Shown: in pieces, positions 18,773 through 28,432 of the stretch
How the letters are laid out: the number at the start of each line of letters is the position of its first letter
Position numbering within the stretch: the first letter of the stretch is position 1
NCBI RefSeq assembly: GCF_014084025.1
Contig: NZ_CP043682.1
Span: 275,161 to 339,160 of the forward strand
Origin: Borrelia sp. A-FGy1
Lineage (GTDB): Bacteria > Spirochaetota > Spirochaetia > Borreliales > Borreliaceae
Length of the DNA stretch: 64,000 nucleotides
Direction: 5' to 3'
Translations under genes and position numbers: made by a program
Notes under the pieces: generated by a model
Told to the model about the DNA's origin: nothing
Databases searched by the model: none
Seen by the model: the letters and a program-made list of their open reading frames with translations, nothing else

Positions 18773-19303
18773 TTACATATCAAATATATCAATTTGTGTT
18801 AATGCAATTTCTTTTATTTCACCATTTCTAAGGACACTATTAATTCTAGCCTTAATTTCAGCCTTAATCTGACTTTCATTTTTTATCTCCTGTGCTGTTC
18901 TTTGACTAAAATATTCTCTAATAATATCTTTTAACCTTACTTTTTGTCTTCCAAGTTCATTTAAAATATTTACATTATTCTCAGCATACCCCAAGGCAAG
19001 CTTTATTACAAAAGCTTTAGGTGGGGTATCTAGAGTAGTTCCCCTAATTTCATCGATACTCTCATACCATATAAGCATAGGGGGTTTTCCTAAATATTCA
19101 TTAGAAAAAATTGGAAATTCATTAGGAGCACCACTTTGACTTATTACCATCTTAGATACAAAATAAGAAACTATAATCATAATAACAACAGTAAACAGTC
19201 CTATTGCTATTATTTGCAAAATTTTGATTATAATATCAGGCAATAAAACACTTTTTTTTCCATCACTCCCAGCATCCATACTCTCGTCACTCTTTTCAGG
19301 CAT
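18773..19303 (-). CDS. fliL: FliL stator-associated protein
   Basis: 176 aa. One transmembrane helix (~23-50) is followed by a periplasmic domain with the FliL pattern (KAFVIKLALGYAENNVNILNELGRQKVRLKDIIREYFSQRT). FliL forms a ring around the stator units and stabilises them, which affects flagellar orientation in Borrelia. It lies between motB (47 bp gap) and fliM. Confidence 0.94.
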   Translation of the reverse strand: MPEKSDESMDAGSDGKKSVLLPDIIIKILQIIAIGLFTVVIMIIVSYFVSKMVISQSGAPNEFPIFSNEYLGKPPMLIWYESIDEIRGTTLDTPPKAFVIKLALGYAENNVNILNELGRQKVRLKDIIREYFSQRTAQEIKNESQIKAEIKARINSVLRNGEIKEIALTQIDIFDM

Positions 19304-19350
19304 TGTTCTGTTCCCTCCTATAAATCTATTCTTTCTTTCATACTAATTTA

Positions 19351-20133
19351 TCATTGATTAATACCCTTAGTAGTACTTAAGGAAGAATCACTTGTAATTA
19401 AAATATCTATTCTTCTATTATAGGCTCGACCTTCAGGTGTATCATCTGTAGCAATTGGCCTGCTTCCTGCTAACCCAGAAACCTCAAATTTATTTTCAAT
19501 ACTTACTATCTTAGACTGATCAGTGTAATTCAAAATCTGCTCTAGCATATTTACTGCTCTTGCTACTGAAAGCTCCCAATTACTTTTCCAAACTTCATTT
19601 ATACCAGTATCAATATTATCTGTATGTCCTTCAATCTTAAAATTATATCCTTGTTCATCTAGAAAACCAATAAAAGATGCTATCTTTTGTATAGTCTCCC
19701 TATTCGCATCAAGCTTAACTTCAGCACTAGCTGTATCAAAAAAAGCATCAGCTAAAAGAGACACAACAACTCCTCGCTCAAGACGTCTAACAATAACACT
19801 TTTAGATTGAATTTTTTCAATAAATTCAATCATTGACTTATTCTTAGCCGTCTGAGAAGCTTGTTTATTTTTGGCAGTAGAAGGTAAAGACATGAAACTA
19901 TTACTCAAATAAGAAAGCTTATCTATATCCAAAGTCTTTCCACCTTTAAAAAAACCAGACCCTTTAAATGAAGCTGACATTATCTTTAATATATTTTCTT
20001 TAAAAATAACATCATTTAATGAAAACATAGTAACAAAAAAGACAAGCAATAAAGTAACCATATCCCCATATGTTAACATATATTCAGGAGCACCCTCTTC
20101 ACATTTTGAACACTTCTTAGTACGTAAAGCCAT
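19351..20133 (-). CDS. motB: MotB stator protein
   Basis: 260 aa from the second of two adjacent ATG codons, which has better spacing from GGAG and puts the proton-carrying aspartate at Asp24, the position recalled for B. burgdorferi. One transmembrane helix (YGDMVTLLLVFFVTMF) is followed by a linker and an OmpA-like peptidoglycan-binding domain with FKIEGHTDNIDTG and AYNRRIDILI. It anchors the stator to the wall. Its start overlaps the motA stop. Confidence 0.96.
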   Translation of the reverse strand: MALRTKKCSKCEEGAPEYMLTYGDMVTLLLVFFVTMFSLNDVIFKENILKIMSASFKGSGFFKGGKTLDIDKLSYLSNSFMSLPSTAKNKQASQTAKNKSMIEFIEKIQSKSVIVRRLERGVVVSLLADAFFDTASAEVKLDANRETIQKIASFIGFLDEQGYNFKIEGHTDNIDTGINEVWKSNWELSVARAVNMLEQILNYTDQSKIVSIENKFEVSGLAGSRPIATDDTPEGRAYNRRIDILITSDSSLSTTKGINQ

Positions 20134-20915
20134 CATTCATCTCCAAGTATACTTCCAATCTGATTTCTGTCTTTAGGAGTCAAGAATGTCACTAACTTTT
20201 GCTCCAAAATTCTAGGATTATCCCCAGCCTGAATTGATAAAATACCCTCAACTATCATCGTTTTAACTGCAGCTTCTTCATTATCTATAGATTCTAATTT
20301 AATTTGAACAGGAATAAACATTAAATTTGCCATTATTGTACCATAAAGAGTTGTAATAAGAGCAACCGCCATAGAAGAACCCAAAGCAGATTTATCTTCT
20401 AAATTTCCAAGAAGAGCTATAAGCCCAATAAGAGTACCTGTCATTCCAAAAGCAGGAGCAAGCTTTGCCCAAGTTCCAAAAAGATTAGCACCCATCTTAT
20501 GTCTCTCTTGCATTTGATCTAATTCAAGATAAAGCATAGTTCTAATTATTTCAGGATCAGCACCATCAACAACAAGTCTCATTCCAGACTTAAAAAATGG
20601 ATCATTAATTTGTTCAAGTTCATCATCAAGAGATAAAAGACCTTCTTTCCTAGCTTTTTCTGAAAGCTCTACTAAAATCTTTATATTAGATGCCTTAGCA
20701 AAAGAACTCTTTTTAAAGAAAAAGCCCAAGTAAGTAGGTATTTTCTTTACAGCAATAATTTCTGAAGAAGCCATCAGTGCAGAAAAGGAACCAATAACCG
20801 TAATAAATACAGAGCTTAAATCCCAAAAAACCCCTAATCCTGTTGGAGTAAACGCCATAGAAATTAAAATAGCTCCAAATCCAACGCCCCATCCAAGTAT
20901 ACTAGCCAAATTCAT
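20133..20915 (-). CDS. motA: MotA stator protein
   Basis: 260 aa with four transmembrane helices; helices 3 and 4 contain the conserved segments KLAPAFGMTGTLIGLIALL and MAVALITTLYGTIMANLMFIPVQIKL. The large cytoplasmic loop between helices 2 and 3 carries the charged residues that contact FliG. MotA5MotB2 units drive rotation from ion flow. It overlaps flbD by 4 bp and is coupled to motB. Confidence 0.97.
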   Translation of the reverse strand: MNLASILGWGVGFGAILISMAFTPTGLGVFWDLSSVFITVIGSFSALMASSEIIAVKKIPTYLGFFFKKSSFAKASNIKILVELSEKARKEGLLSLDDELEQINDPFFKSGMRLVVDGADPEIIRTMLYLELDQMQERHKMGANLFGTWAKLAPAFGMTGTLIGLIALLGNLEDKSALGSSMAVALITTLYGTIMANLMFIPVQIKLESIDNEEAAVKTMIVEGILSIQAGDNPRILEQKLVTFLTPKDRNQIGSILGDE

Positions 20916-21133
20916 AACCCAACTCCCTTATCCTCTTTATTAAATTTACATAAAAAAGAAACATCTCTTCTATACATCTTAATTCTATATATCACCTCTT
21001 CTACATTTTCTTTTACAACTAATTTCTTACCATTCATCAAAAGAATCGTAGTATCGGGATTAGCCTCAATACTCTCAATATGACAAGGATTTAAATAATA
21101 ACCATCTCCATTTAATTTAGTCACATAAATCAT
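20912..21133 (-). CDS. flbD: FlbD family small flagellar protein
   Basis: 73 aa. The sequence MIYVTKLNGDGYYLNPCHIESIEANPDTTILLMNGKKL is the typical FlbD/SwrD fold, without the DNA-binding domain of the unrelated Caulobacter FlbD. In Gram-positive bacteria the SwrD homologue raises motor torque through the stators, which suits its position just before motA. It follows flgE after 11 bp. Confidence 0.9.
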   Translation of the reverse strand: MIYVTKLNGDGYYLNPCHIESIEANPDTTILLMNGKKLVVKENVEEVIYRIKMYRRDVSFLCKFNKEDKGVGL

Positions 21134-21144
21134 AAACTAAAACA

Positions 21145-22473
21145 CTAAGCCTTAAGTCTTACAAGTTCCTGCAACAACTGGTCTGACGTAGTAATAGTCT
21201 TAGCATTAGCTTGAAACCCTCTCTGAGTAACTATCATATCTGTAAATTGTTCTGCAAGATCAACATTAGCCATTTCTAACACACCTGCTCTAATAGTACC
21301 AAGACCTGCAAATCCTGTTTCTCCTACCCTAACCTGACCTGAGTTACTTGTCTCAACAAAATTAGTATCACCAGCCTTAGCAAGCCCCCCAGGATTAACA
21401 AATGATGCAAGAGCAATTTTTCCAATGTCTCTCCTGATACCATTTGAATAAACTCCTGTTATTACTCCATTTTGATCTATCTCATAATTTTCCATATATC
21501 CCATTCCATATCCATCTTGCACAATAGCCTTTGTTGTACTTGCATCAGCAAATTGAGTAATTGAATCAGTATAACTACCAACATTTCCAAGCCTAAGATT
21601 AACAGTTTGCTCTTCTCCAATCTCACCAGCATTAGCACCAGAAACACCAAATGTTATAGGAAATTCAAGTAAATCTCCTACCTGACCCACTTGACCATTT
21701 AAAGAAATTAGTGTGCCTTCATTATTAAAACCTACTGAAAAGTTAGAATTCTCTTCTCCATTCACTAAAACCGTAGCATTCCATGTATTAGAAGCAGCCG
21801 GATTCTTTATAAATCTAAGCTCCACATTATTAGTATTTCCAAACCCATCATAAATTGTTTTATTAACAATCCAAGTTCCACGAGCAACATCCAATTCACT
21901 AAAACCTTCTTCAATTACAGGTAGTCTCTTATCAAGATTGCAAGCAAAAGTAATATACTTAGTAGCTTTAGCTCCTTCTTTATCTCCAATAGGAATAACC
22001 AAATCTTCAATATCAGAAGATGTATTAATAATCTGCTGCCCTTCAATAGTCCTTGCCATCCATCCTTGAATCCTCATTCCATTTGCAGGGTTTACAAGAT
22101 TTCGATCAGAATCAATATCAAAAGCACCAGCTCTTGTATAAAAAGTATTATTACCCTCTCTTAAAATAAAAAATCCATTACCACTAACTCCAAGATCAGA
22201 AGCCTTTTGAGTACTCTGAAAAGATCCCTGAGTATGAATTGTATCTACTGCAGCAATGCTCATACCAAGCCCAACCTGCTTAGGATTAGTCCCCCCTCGA
22301 CCCTCAGTAGGACGAGATGCTCCAGAAATACTTTGAGATATCATATCTTGAAAATTAACTCTTCCCTTCTTAAAACCAATCGTATTCACATTTGCAATAT
22401 TATTACCAACAACATCCATCCTAGTTTGATGATTCTGAAGACCAGAAACACCAGAATATAAAGACCTCATCAT
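21145..22473 (-). CDS. flgE: FlgE flagellar hook protein
   Basis: 442 aa. The N-terminal rod/hook signature (SGLQNHQTRMDVVGNNIANVNTIGFKKGR) and the C-terminal coiled-coil segment (VDLAEQFTDMIVTQRGFQANAKTI) flank the hook domains. The residues used for the spirochaetal lysinoalanine cross-link are present: Lys165 in PIGDKEGAK and Cys178 in ITFACNLD. This is the same numbering as recalled for Treponema denticola. The hook joins rod to filament in the periplasm. Two ATG codons are adjacent at the start. It lies 4 bp after flgD. Confidence 0.97.
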   Translation of the reverse strand: MMRSLYSGVSGLQNHQTRMDVVGNNIANVNTIGFKKGRVNFQDMISQSISGASRPTEGRGGTNPKQVGLGMSIAAVDTIHTQGSFQSTQKASDLGVSGNGFFILREGNNTFYTRAGAFDIDSDRNLVNPANGMRIQGWMARTIEGQQIINTSSDIEDLVIPIGDKEGAKATKYITFACNLDKRLPVIEEGFSELDVARGTWIVNKTIYDGFGNTNNVELRFIKNPAASNTWNATVLVNGEENSNFSVGFNNEGTLISLNGQVGQVGDLLEFPITFGVSGANAGEIGEEQTVNLRLGNVGSYTDSITQFADASTTKAIVQDGYGMGYMENYEIDQNGVITGVYSNGIRRDIGKIALASFVNPGGLAKAGDTNFVETSNSGQVRVGETGFAGLGTIRAGVLEMANVDLAEQFTDMIVTQRGFQANAKTITTSDQLLQELVRLKA

Positions 22474-22477
22474 ATAA

Positions 22478-22906
22478 TTATTCCTCCAAACCTATTGATA
22501 AAATATTCTTATAAACATAGTATTTACCATCTACCATAACCTTTGGATTTAATCCTGACTTAATATTTGTAACCTTGCCCTTAATAATTTCTCCAGCAAC
22601 ATTCTCAAATTCAACTATCTTGCCTAACAAATCTAAACCTCTATTTACAGAAAGTGAAGAGGAAAGTTTTTCAAAAGATTTACTCATGTTTGTTATTTGT
22701 TCAAGAACAGAAAATTGTGCCATCTGAGCAATAAACTCTTTATCCTTCATTGGATCTGTAGGATCTTGATATCTAAGCTGTGTAATAAGAAGTTTTAAAA
22801 AATCATCCTTACCAAGATTAGACCTTTTAGTCCCTTTTTCTAAGCCAGAGTTATACATATCTTTACCTACATTAATTACACTAGAAATATTATCAATTGT
22901 ATTCAC
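22478..22906 (-). CDS. flgD: FlgD hook cap protein
   Basis: 142 aa, a short FlgD consisting mainly of the conserved N-terminal part (LGKDDFLKLLITQLRYQDPTDPMKDKEFIAQMAQFSVLEQITNM) and a small C-terminal beta segment. The large inserted domains of enteric FlgD are absent, as in other spirochaetes. It caps the growing hook for FlgE assembly. It lies between fliK and flgE. Confidence 0.94.
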   Translation of the reverse strand: MNTIDNISSVINVGKDMYNSGLEKGTKRSNLGKDDFLKLLITQLRYQDPTDPMKDKEFIAQMAQFSVLEQITNMSKSFEKLSSSLSVNRGLDLLGKIVEFENVAGEIIKGKVTNIKSGLNPKVMVDGKYYVYKNILSIGLEE

Positions 22907-22916
22907 TTACCCTCCA

Positions 22917-24089
22917 TCAAACAATAAAATTAATGCTTCTTTCTAAATCACTAGAAATTTCAATATCATCTTCAAGCTTAAATACTTTGTTTTCATCAAA
23001 ATAAAACCCTCGATCTTCCCCTTTATCTTTAAAGTAGCCAGAAAAAGATCCAGAATTACTACCTGCAAGAGAAAGACTCAAGCTAGTATTAAATCCATTG
23101 TCATCTAACATTTTATTAATTGAATACATATTTTGTTCAAAAAGGGTTTTAACATTTTGATTATCAACTATTATTCTACCCAATAAATTATTATTAGAAT
23201 CAAGATTTAAATTAATTCGTATACTACCAAGCTCTTTAGGCTTTAAAATCAATTTAATCTCTCCTGTATCATTCGATTTTAACACAATCTTAGCCTTATC
23301 CACAATATTATGATTAACCTTTAAATTCCACTCTGACATTAAAACATCATTAATATTATTAATAAAAGGCTCTCTATCGGATTTTGCTGTATCAGAACTA
23401 TAAAGATCACAAATAAATTCTCCTGTTCCATCAAATGTTTCTTTAATATTATATTTACCAATAAAATTTTCATTACTCACTACTCTAAGCCCAGTCTCTC
23501 TATTAAGCATTTCAATTACACCATTGTTTCTCTTAAAATTTTTAACATCAACATTAATAATGTTCTTTTCTCTATCTTTTTTTTCAATATCCAATTCACT
23601 ACCATTAGACTTAAGATTCAAAAGTATGGAATCAAAATCTAAAAGAGAAGTCATATTCCCAAACAAAGTATTAACTTCATACAAAAAGTTCTCAATATTC
23701 GTTATTACTTCCCTTTTATTAATAGACTTACTGTTAGATAAACTTTCGCTCAAAGCTCTAAAATTTTCAAAATTAGATAAATTACGCATCTTTTTTACTA
23801 AAAATCTCAAATCAGACCTAAAACTACTATCACTAAGTTTTTCAAAAGCAAAAGTTTTATCTAAAAAGATCTTCTTAAATTTCTTACTTACAAAACCATT
23901 ACCTCTTAAAAACTTCAAAAAATCTAAAACAGAATCTTTAATTTTATATGAACCTTTCATCTCTGAAAAAATAAGATTCAAAAACCCATTCTTACGACTT
24001 TTATCCACAATAACACCTAAATTTTCCAAACCTAAGTTTTTATTCAACAAATTAAAATTATTTGAAACCACTTCACTTAAATTACCCAT
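22917..24089 (-). CDS. fliK: FliK hook-length control protein (FlbC)
   Basis: 390 aa. The first ~270 residues are variable, Lys/Asn/Ser-rich and probably extended, as needed for a molecular ruler. The C-terminal FliK domain (~285-350) shows IKLILKPKELGSIRINLNLDSNNNLLGRIIVDN, close to the family's LxLxPexLGxvxvxl core. It measures the hook and interacts with FlhB to switch export specificity. It starts 3 bp after flbB and precedes flgD. The older Borrelia name is FlbC. Confidence 0.88.
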   Translation of the reverse strand: MGNLSEVVSNNFNLLNKNLGLENLGVIVDKSRKNGFLNLIFSEMKGSYKIKDSVLDFLKFLRGNGFVSKKFKKIFLDKTFAFEKLSDSSFRSDLRFLVKKMRNLSNFENFRALSESLSNSKSINKREVITNIENFLYEVNTLFGNMTSLLDFDSILLNLKSNGSELDIEKKDREKNIINVDVKNFKRNNGVIEMLNRETGLRVVSNENFIGKYNIKETFDGTGEFICDLYSSDTAKSDREPFINNINDVLMSEWNLKVNHNIVDKAKIVLKSNDTGEIKLILKPKELGSIRINLNLDSNNNLLGRIIVDNQNVKTLFEQNMYSINKMLDDNGFNTSLSLSLAGSNSGSFSGYFKDKGEDRGFYFDENKVFKLEDDIEISSDLERSINFIV

Positions 24090-24092
24090 AAA

Positions 24093-24707
24093 TCACTCCA
24101 ATGAACCAACAGACATTTTCCTCATCAATACAGCAGCCCTCTTAGCATCCATAAGAGATAGCCAATAAGGAACAATAGACACCCTTCCTTCCCTCTTAGA
24201 AACATCTTCTACTTTACGCATATAAGATATTGCAATCTCATCATTAAGCTCCTCGAGTCTTCTAACCGCATCTTCAGGTGGCATATTCATTAAATATAGA
24301 GCAGACTGCACAAAATTTGCGTCTTCATCTTTATATTTATTAACAATATCATCAATTACCTTCTGTTTTAAATCTAAATCTCTTTGCTTTTGATTCAGCT
24401 CAGCCTCAAGTTTATTCAAACTGTTTTCCTTTTCTTTTAACTCTTCCCTTAGTTTTTCAACTTGTTGATTCTTAATATCAATAGCTTCTCTTTCTTTTAT
24501 CATCCTAATCTCATCAAGGCTAATATGTGTATCTCCAAAAGACTGCATATTTTCGCTAAAAAACAAATTCTTTATATATAATGGAAAGTAATCTCTAACC
24601 CTATATATTCCAAATAAATCAATTAAAAAAAATGAAAGCCAAATGAAAAAAACAATCAAAAAAAGCCAAAAAAATAATCTAGATAAAAACGATAAAATAC
24701 TATTCAT
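24093..24707 (-). CDS. flbB: FlbB periplasmic flagellar collar protein
   Basis: 204 aa. One N-terminal transmembrane helix (~8-32) is followed by a long coiled coil (~68-120) rich in Lys, Glu and Gln, then a C-terminal MotE/MgtE_N-like helical domain (PPEDAVRRLEELNDEIAISYMRKVEDVSKREGRVSIVPYW). In B. burgdorferi, FlbB (BB0286) is reported as a base of the spirochaete-specific collar, needed for stator assembly. It overlaps fliJ by 8 bp. Confidence 0.9.
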   Translation of the reverse strand: MNSILSFLSRLFFWLFLIVFFIWLSFFLIDLFGIYRVRDYFPLYIKNLFFSENMQSFGDTHISLDEIRMIKEREAIDIKNQQVEKLREELKEKENSLNKLEAELNQKQRDLDLKQKVIDDIVNKYKDEDANFVQSALYLMNMPPEDAVRRLEELNDEIAISYMRKVEDVSKREGRVSIVPYWLSLMDAKRAAVLMRKMSVGSLE

Positions 24708-25131
24708 TATTAGTCCCTAATTTTTTATAAACTTCATAGTTAATATATTCATCTAAAAATGAACTTTCTTTTTTTTCTTTCTCCTTAATTATAGTATCAT
24801 TTAAAATTTTTATTAATATTTTGATCCTCTTTTCTTCTTTATAATTTTCTAAATAAGCACTATGATATTTATCATATTCACTTTTTAACTTTACAAGACT
24901 CTTTAATTTTTCTCTCTTTTTATAAATTAAAAAATCTAAACAACTCTTTTTATAAAGAATATCTACATTATTTAGTTCTTTTATATAGTTAGGAATTGCA
25001 TCAATAAATTTTTCTATTTTTAAAATATCGTCATTTATATTCATTAAATTAATTTCACTAAATTTCTTATTATAAGTTTTAACAACTAATATTTTTTCAA
25101 ATTTTTTCTTTTTAAAAATTAAATCAATCAA
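24700..25131 (-). CDS. fliJ: FliJ-like export chaperone (FlbA)
   Basis: 143 aa, almost entirely charged alpha-helix with no membrane segment, as expected for FliJ. FliJ sits at the tip of the FliI hexamer and hands substrates to FlhA. Primary-sequence conservation in this family is poor, so the call depends on the order fliI-fliJ. The gene overlaps fliI by 4 bp. The Borrelia name is FlbA. Confidence 0.82.
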   Translation of the reverse strand: MIDLIFKKKKFEKILVVKTYNKKFSEINLMNINDDILKIEKFIDAIPNYIKELNNVDILYKKSCLDFLIYKKREKLKSLVKLKSEYDKYHSAYLENYKEEKRIKILIKILNDTIIKEKEKKESSFLDEYINYEVYKKLGTNNE

Positions 25132-26435
25132 GACAATATTTCCCTTATCTCATTATCTAAATTTTCATATTCAAATTCTTCTTGCATTTCCTGAGAAACA
25201 AAGTCAATAATCTTTGAATACTTGGAAATTGCTAAATCAACCTCCTCATTAGATCCTTTAAGATAAATTCCTGTTTTAATCAAATCTTCATAATTTTTAT
25301 AAACCGACAATAAATATCTAATTTTAGATATTAATTTCTGCTTTTCAAAACTTACTATCCTATGAAGAGACCTTGAAGTAGAACTTAAAACATTTACAGA
25401 AGGATAAACTCCTCTATCAGATAAATCTCTATCTAAAATTATATGTCCATCTAAAATAGCTTTCATACTATCAGCTATTGGTTCTGTAAAGTCATCACCC
25501 TCAACTAAAACAGTATAAAATCCCGTAATACTGCCTTTTCCATTAAGACCTGAACGTTCAAGCAAAAAAGGAATTTCTACAAAAACAGAAGGAGGATAAC
25601 CTTTGGCCGTAGGTGGTTCTCCCATAGAAAGACCTATTTCTCTTTTTGCGCTCGCAAATCTTGTCATTGAATCAAACAACAAAATAACATCTAAACCCTT
25701 ATCCCTAAAATGCTCAGCTATTAATGTTGCAGTATAAGCACCTTTATATCTAGAAATAGGAGATTCATCAGAAGTTGATACAACCAAAACGCTTTTTTTT
25801 AAACGATCTTCTCCTAACTCATACTTAACAAATTCATTAAGCTCACGTCCCCTCTCACCAATAAATGCAATAACATTAACATCTGCTTTTGAATGCTTAG
25901 CAAGCATACCAAGCAAAGTAGATTTACCCACACCAGCACCAGAAAAAATACCTACACGCTGTCCCTTTGCAATTGGCAAAAATCCATCAAGAACTCTTAC
26001 TCCAGTAATTATTTGTTCAGAAAATATGCCTCTATTTAAGGGATTAATCCTATTAAATTTTATTTCTTTATAGTTCTTATAAAAAAACTGTCCCTTATCA
26101 TCAATAGGTCTACCAAGAGAATCAATTACCCTTCCAAGCAATTCATCACTAAGATTAATCTGAGGTCTTTTATTTAAAGAATAAACTTTATCCTCAACCT
26201 CAATTCCATCAAAACTTTCATAAGCCATAAGGCTAACTAAATATCCATTAAATCCTAATACTTCAGCATATATTTTCTTACCATTTCTCTGCTCAATAAT
26301 ACATAAATCTCCTATGCCACATTTTGGACCCAGACTCTCAACTAAAAGACCCTTAATTTTCTTTATTCTCCCAATAAGAGATATAGAATCAAAATCATCT
26401 AATATTTTTGAATAAATCTTTAAAAAATTGTCCAT
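25128..26435 (-). CDS. fliI: FliI flagellar export ATPase
   Basis: 435 aa F1-beta-like ATPase. The Walker A motif SGAGVGKSTLLGM is followed by the catalytic glutamate region FIGERGRELNEF and the Walker B segment DVILLFDSMTRFA; the YPPSVF and DRGVYPSVNVL signatures of this ATPase group are present. It forms a cytoplasmic hexamer that energises or primes substrate entry into the export gate. It lies between fliH and fliJ. Confidence 0.97.
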   Translation of the reverse strand: MDNFLKIYSKILDDFDSISLIGRIKKIKGLLVESLGPKCGIGDLCIIEQRNGKKIYAEVLGFNGYLVSLMAYESFDGIEVEDKVYSLNKRPQINLSDELLGRVIDSLGRPIDDKGQFFYKNYKEIKFNRINPLNRGIFSEQIITGVRVLDGFLPIAKGQRVGIFSGAGVGKSTLLGMLAKHSKADVNVIAFIGERGRELNEFVKYELGEDRLKKSVLVVSTSDESPISRYKGAYTATLIAEHFRDKGLDVILLFDSMTRFASAKREIGLSMGEPPTAKGYPPSVFVEIPFLLERSGLNGKGSITGFYTVLVEGDDFTEPIADSMKAILDGHIILDRDLSDRGVYPSVNVLSSTSRSLHRIVSFEKQKLISKIRYLLSVYKNYEDLIKTGIYLKGSNEEVDLAISKYSKIIDFVSQEMQEEFEYENLDNEIREILS

Positions 26436-26456
26436 TAATATTCCAAGAAGAAAGAC

Positions 26457-27383
26457 TTAAGAGAAATTCTTAAGTCTTTCTTCTATCCTATCAAGCTGAG
26501 ATGAAATACGTGCATCAATTTCTCCAAAGTCTGTCTCAATAACACAACCACCTTTTCCTATATTTAAATCCTCAATAACTTCTAAATGTTCTATAAAATT
26601 AAACTTAGAAATGAACTCATTTTTCTCATGCTTAACAATATCTAAATCATCAAGATTGACCCGAATGATAATATTCGTTTTATTTTTTATTTTTTTTAAG
26701 GCTTCATTCACATTTTCTATAATAACATTCTTTTGAGTGTCTACAATTCTTTTAACCACTTTAACTGCAATTTGCATAATAAGATTCATTATTTGTACTC
26801 CTGAAGATTCAAGAATTTCTCTTCTCTTTGAAACTAAAGAAGCTATTATACTATTTAATTTTTCTAGCAATCTATCAAAATCTTCACAACCCTTATTAAA
26901 ACCCGCTTCATATCCTTCTTTCTCTCCCTTAGTAGTTGCAATTTCAAGTTCATTTTTTAATTTATCTTCATACTCTTTTACTTTCTTTTCAATTTCAAGA
27001 TTAGACTCTCTCTCAATTGTCTCTTTTTTATTCTCAGCTTCTTTTTGCAAAGCTTCAGATCTATTATTAGCCAAATTAACTATTTCACTAGCTTGCTCTC
27101 TAGCTTCTTTAAGAATTCTAGAAGATTCTTCTTCTATTTCTTTCATAACAAGCTCACGCCTATTGTCAAGCTCTTCTTGAAGTTTTGCCCTTTTATCCAT
27201 TAAAATTTCAAGCTCACTCTTAAGACTAACAACCTGACTATCCATATCAAAAACTTCACTTTCTTTTTTTCTAATTTCTAAAGATTCAAAAATAGGATTT
27301 GAAATTTCAACAAATTCCAACTTTGCTACATTTTCAATTTCTTGTGATTTATATAAAATCTTAGGCAAGTAAAACTCCTTCAC
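26457..27383 (-). CDS. fliH: FliH export ATPase regulator
   Basis: 308 aa. A long coiled coil (~45-150) is followed by a C-terminal FliH/V-ATPase-E-like domain (~190-305). The helix EGYEAGFNKGCEDFDRLLEKL shows the GxxxG-like spacing typical of FliH. It binds FliI and links it to the C-ring. The start is GTG, overlapping the fliG stop (TAGTG), so translation is probably coupled. In B. burgdorferi this is BB0289. Confidence 0.93.
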   Translation of the reverse strand: MKEFYLPKILYKSQEIENVAKLEFVEISNPIFESLEIRKKESEVFDMDSQVVSLKSELEILMDKRAKLQEELDNRRELVMKEIEEESSRILKEAREQASEIVNLANNRSEALQKEAENKKETIERESNLEIEKKVKEYEDKLKNELEIATTKGEKEGYEAGFNKGCEDFDRLLEKLNSIIASLVSKRREILESSGVQIMNLIMQIAVKVVKRIVDTQKNVIIENVNEALKKIKNKTNIIIRVNLDDLDIVKHEKNEFISKFNFIEHLEVIEDLNIGKGGCVIETDFGEIDARISSQLDRIEERLKNFS

Positions 27384-28417
27384 TAAACAAGCACATCTTC
27401 TTCACCTCCTCTAGAAATCACTATTTCACCTTGTTCTTCTAATTTTCTAATCAAAGAAACAATCTTTTGTTGAGATTCCTCAACATCTTTACGCCTAGTA
27501 GGTCCTAAAAATTCCATATCTTCCTTAAGCATTCCAGCAGCTCTTTTAGACATATTTTTAAAAATCTTTTCCTGAACAGGTACATCAACAGATTTTAAAG
27601 CCTTTGCTAATTCTTGTCCATCTATTTCCCTTAAAACTCTTTGTATTGACCTATCATCAAGAAGAACAATATCTTCAAATACGAACATTTTCTTTTTTAT
27701 TTCTTCGGCAAGCTCAGGATCTTCTTCTTCAAGAGACTCAATTATAAATTTTTCTGTCTTTCTATCAGCCATATTAATTATCTCAACAACATTATCAACA
27801 CCACCAGCTGAAGTATAATCTTCTGAAGACAAAGATGCTAGCTTCTTCTCAAGCACTCTCTCAACTTCCCTTACTACTTCTGGAGAAGTTCTATCCATCA
27901 ACGCAATCCTTCTTGCAACATTAGTCTGAATTTCAGTAGGAAGACTTGATAAAATAAATGAAGCTTTTTGAGGATCAAGATATGAAAGTATCAAAGCAAT
28001 TGTTTGTGGATGTTCCTGTTGTATAAAATTTAAAATATTAGCAGGATCGGCTCTTCTAATAAACTCAAAAGGTCTTGACTGTAAAGCAGATCCCAAATTA
28101 TTAATAATATCAACAGCTTTTTGCGTACCAAGAGATTTTTCAAGAAGTTCTCTAGCATAATCTATTCCACCCTTTTGTATAAATTCCTGGGCCATCATCA
28201 ATTCTTTAAATTCCAAAAGAACACTATCTTTAAGTTCAGAAGTAATAGTATCAAGCTTTGCTATCTCAAAGGTTAAAGACTCTATCTCCTCTTGAGAGAG
28301 ATACTTAAATATCTTAGACGAAATCTCAGATCCTATTGAAACCAATAATATAGCTGCCTTTTGTTTCCCAGTTAAAGTGGAGATATCAAGTATCTCTTTT
28401 TCGCCTTTCTCTTCCAT
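27383..28417 (-). CDS. fliG: FliG C-ring torque protein
   Basis: 344 aa from the ATG at 28417 (MEEKGEKEIL). A frame extending four codons further to a GTG exists, but the ATG start gives the length I recall for B. burgdorferi FliG. The N-terminal domain binds FliF, the middle domain carries the EHPQ motif (FIQQEHPQTIALILSYLDP), and the C-terminal domain has the charged torque helix (DDRSIQRVLREIDGQELAKALK). FliG couples MotA to rotor rotation. From memory Borrelia has a second FliG elsewhere; this is the fliF-linked copy. Confidence 0.96.
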   Translation of the reverse strand: MEEKGEKEILDISTLTGKQKAAILLVSIGSEISSKIFKYLSQEEIESLTFEIAKLDTITSELKDSVLLEFKELMMAQEFIQKGGIDYARELLEKSLGTQKAVDIINNLGSALQSRPFEFIRRADPANILNFIQQEHPQTIALILSYLDPQKASFILSSLPTEIQTNVARRIALMDRTSPEVVREVERVLEKKLASLSSEDYTSAGGVDNVVEIINMADRKTEKFIIESLEEEDPELAEEIKKKMFVFEDIVLLDDRSIQRVLREIDGQELAKALKSVDVPVQEKIFKNMSKRAAGMLKEDMEFLGPTRRKDVEESQQKIVSLIRKLEEQGEIVISRGGEEDVLV

Positions 28418-28432
28418 AAACTCTATCACCCT

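Noticed and set aside
23524..24168. 214-codon open frame on the plus strand opposite fliK
   Set aside because: It is a shadow of the Lys/Asn-rich fliK coding strand: Leu/Phe/Ser-rich composition, no ribosome site and no recognisable motif.
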